Assembly: GCA_044353905.1 (NCBI GenBank)
Contig: JBILBA010000034.1
Location: forward strand, 1 to 6,756
Source of the DNA: MWH-TA3 sp044353905
GTDB taxonomy: Bacteria > Actinomycetota > Actinomycetes > Actinomycetales > Microbacteriaceae
Length of the DNA: 6,756 bases
Reading direction: 5' to 3'
In this document: in pieces, positions 5,293 through 6,756 of the stretch
How the letters are laid out: each line of letters begins with the position of its first letter
How positions within the stretch are numbered: position 1 is the stretch's first letter
Notes under the pieces: generated by a model
What the model was told of the DNA's origin: nothing
What the model saw: only the letters and a program-made list of their open reading frames with translations
Database searches by the model: none
Made by a program: the position numbers and the translations under genes

Positions 5293-6180
5293 ATGACGTC
5301 TAGCCGAATTGACCTGCACCTGCACTCGACATGCTCGGACGGCGTCGAATCACCGACGCGCGTGATGGAGGTCGCCAAGGAACAACGGCTCGATATTGTC
5401 TCACTGACCGACCATGACACGACCGCCGGGTGGGACGAAGCGCGGGCGGCGTGCGCGCGACTGGGTATGACATTTGTACCCGGCATCGAGTTCTCAGCGT
5501 CGTTGGACGGAGACTCGGTGCATCTCTTGGGCTATCTCGTCGATCCCGAGTTTCCCGACCTCGTGGACGAGGCGAATAAGACTAAAGACGATCGTGTGTG
5601 GCGGTTCGAGTCGATGGTCGCGAAAATCAACGCGGACATCGCTGGTTTGACCCCTGAGTTTGTCTATACCTTTCACACGGAGGGTGGAACGCTCGGGCGA
5701 CCGACAATCGCTCGCGCGTTGGTCGAGTTGGGTGTGGTGGCGACGGTCAGTGAGGCGTTCGATGAGATTTTGGCTCCCGACAACGACCGGTACTTTGTCG
5801 GACACTACGCGCCGACAATCGAACGGGCAATCGAAGTCGTGGTCGCGGCGGGCGGAGTCCCCGTTTTCGCGCACCCGTGGACCGCGGATCGCGCGTCGCT
5901 TGCGAGCCCCGATTTATCCGACGACGCAATTGACGCGAAGTTTGGTGCGCTCGTGGACATCGGGTTGGCTGGGCTCGAGGTTCATCACGAGGAAAACACG
6001 CCGTTCGGGCGCGAGCGGCTCGCGGCCATCGCCGCACGCTATGACCTGATCATCACAGGGTCGAGTGACTACCACGGCGACGGAATGAAACCCGTCCTGC
6101 CCGGGCAACACACGACTGCGCCGGCCATGTTCGAGCGAATTGCAGAATCAGGGACTGGCTCGGCAATCTCGTGGGCCTAG
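5293..6180 (+). CDS. PHP-domain phosphoesterase, YciV/RNase AM-like (3',5'-nucleotide bisphosphate phosphatase type)
   Basis: This 295-residue protein is a stand-alone PHP domain. Metal-binding residues appear in family order: D7-L-H9-L-H11-S with D16, then TDHDT (H41, D42), GIEFS (E66), VHLLGY (H77), FAHPW (H193) and SSDYHG (D257, H259). GRPTIARALVE (134-144) matches the mid-domain insert, with T137 where many homologues have histidine. Its length fits the YciV/TrpH group. Characterised members hydrolyse 3',5'-bisphosphonucleotides such as pAp, or remove 5' nucleotides from short RNAs, using a multinuclear metal centre in the cytosol. The activity here is inferred from family, and another phosphoester substrate is possible. 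The ATG at 5293 is the only sensible start because the first ligand is residue 9. It is divergent from pepP, and its stop directly abuts that of the next gene. Confidence 0.88.
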   Translation: MTSSRIDLHLHSTCSDGVESPTRVMEVAKEQRLDIVSLTDHDTTAGWDEARAACARLGMTFVPGIEFSASLDGDSVHLLGYLVDPEFPDLVDEANKTKDDRVWRFESMVAKINADIAGLTPEFVYTFHTEGGTLGRPTIARALVELGVVATVSEAFDEILAPDNDRYFVGHYAPTIERAIEVVVAAGGVPVFAHPWTADRASLASPDLSDDAIDAKFGALVDIGLAGLEVHHEENTPFGRERLAAIAARYDLIITGSSDYHGDGMKPVLPGQHTTAPAMFERIAESGTGSAISWA

Positions 6181-6184
6181 CTAG
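6177..6184. other. CTAGCTAG palindrome formed by two abutting convergent stop codons
   Basis: The plus-strand gene ends with TAG at 6178-6180 and the minus-strand gene ends with TAG at 6181-6183. Together they form a perfect 8-base palindrome inside the near-palindrome GGCCTAGCTAGCGCC (6174-6188). No T-run follows on either strand, so this is not an intrinsic terminator. Confidence 0.6.
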
Positions 6185-6756
6185 CGCCGCCGAATTCGGT
6201 TGATGATGAGGCGCAGAAGGTTGGGACGCGCCGTGTCAAGTTCCGCCTGGAGAGCAACCAATTTCCGCTCGAGTTCACGATAGGCACGAACCTCGACGGT
6301 CGGGTTGTGATCGACGGTCGATTTTTTGACCATGCCCACGAAGGGTTCCGCCAAATCGAGAGCGATTTCCGCGATTCGCTGGGTTTCGTCGATGCACTCG
6401 GCGGGTTTCGAATTCGCGCGGCGCATGGCTCGAACAATTCCCTCGGTGAGCGTGGACAATCGTTCGTCCCGGACAGCGGCAACGCCACTGACCATAATCT
6501 GGTCTTCAGTGGTTCCCGCCGGCACGGACGCCAGTTTCCATTCAGCGTCACGTGCGGATTCCGCCATGTCAAATTCGGTATCGCCCGTGTCCAGGGATGT
6601 GCCCACGTCGCGTTGGTTTCGGATTCCCCATGCGCGCCGAACCGTGAGGCTGCTTCGACTGCGACACGGAAGGTGCAGAACGCTGACGGTTGTCGACGTT
6701 GTTTCCGGATAGAACTCACCAGTGGTCATGTTCAGGACGCGATGATTTCCCTGCAG
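6181..6756 (-). CDS. Probable GT2-family glycosyltransferase, C-terminal part (N-terminus beyond window)
   Basis: The frame is open from the right window edge to TAG at 6181, giving 191 visible residues. The first visible residues carry GNH (3-5) and VLHLPCRS (26-33), resembling the late G-N-H and H-x-P-x-R-S segments of GT2 glycosyltransferases. These normally follow the catalytic domain by a short distance. The rest is helical and charged, ending in a heptad-like stretch (VRAYRELERKLVALQAELD, about 157-175) and a basic tail NRIRRR. An ATG at 6729 lies in this frame, but coding continues upstream and there is no ribosome site, so it is probably internal. The catalytic domain is outside the window, so donor and linkage cannot be judged. 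The assignment rests on two short motifs. A hypothetical protein starting at 6729 is the alternative. Confidence 0.55.
   Translation of the reverse strand: MQGNHRVLNMTTGEFYPETTSTTVSVLHLPCRSRSSLTVRRAWGIRNQRDVGTSLDTGDTEFDMAESARDAEWKLASVPAGTTEDQIMVSGVAAVRDERLSTLTEGIVRAMRRANSKPAECIDETQRIAEIALDLAEPFVGMVKKSTVDHNPTVEVRAYRELERKLVALQAELDTARPNLLRLIINRIRRR

Noticed and set aside
6174..6188. Near-palindrome GGCCTAGCTAGCGCC as an intrinsic terminator
   Set aside because: The stem is short, there is no real loop and no T-run follows on either strand. It is explained by two abutting TAG stops.
6177..6719. 180-codon minus-strand frame ending at the same place as the right-edge gene
   Set aside because: It is rich in R, S and P and low in complexity of function. 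The neighbouring frame ending at 6181 has the GNH and HLPCRS motifs, stays open through the window edge and ends in a plausible coiled tail.

Overview
The window reads as high-GC actinobacterial DNA, roughly 60% G+C by eye, most like the family Microbacteriaceae. This rests on the TatB sequence (KKLDPRQYDPRRII core), the Mrp ATPase, the two-helix YflT-type stress protein and the M24 Xaa-Pro aminopeptidase, and on the classic actinobacterial neighbourhood of O-methyltransferase, tatB, MgtE/DUF1003 and mrp. Coding density is extreme. Convergent genes share or abut their stop codons, divergent genes are separated by only 36-57 bases, and several genes appear to start directly at their transcription start. 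This suggests a small-genome, possibly aquatic member such as the Pontimonas/Aquiluna-type lineages; the lineage is inference.

Layout, left to right. A left-truncated glycosyltransferase (1-987, minus) follows an O-methyltransferase-family gene (999-1625, minus) in a two-gene operon. Divergent from it is tatB (1683-2024, plus). tatB converges on a two-TM YflT-like stress protein (2021-2518, minus). Divergent from that is a 56-codon ORF (2555-2725, plus) that looks like an in-frame fusion of the N-terminus of a MgtE-type protein to the C-terminus of a DUF1003 protein. It overlaps mrp (2712-3806, plus). mrp converges on an aminopeptidase P gene (3803-5254, minus). Divergent from that is a PHP-domain phosphoesterase (5293-6180, plus). 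It abuts the C-terminal part of a second, right-truncated glycosyltransferase (6181-6756, minus).

The core from tatB to the PHP gene is housekeeping: protein export, Fe-S or P-loop ATPase function, peptide turnover and nucleotide phosphate turnover. Glycosyltransferases lie at both edges. The most unusual item is the MgtE/DUF1003 fusion ORF. It appears to be the scar of a deletion that removed most of two genes and left mrp directly behind the former mgtE promoter. A recurring start architecture (an xANNNT hexamer, exactly six bases, then ATG or GTG) points to widespread leaderless transcription. I see no tRNA, rRNA, CRISPR array, insertion sequence or intrinsic terminator, and no gene-free stretch above 60 bases.
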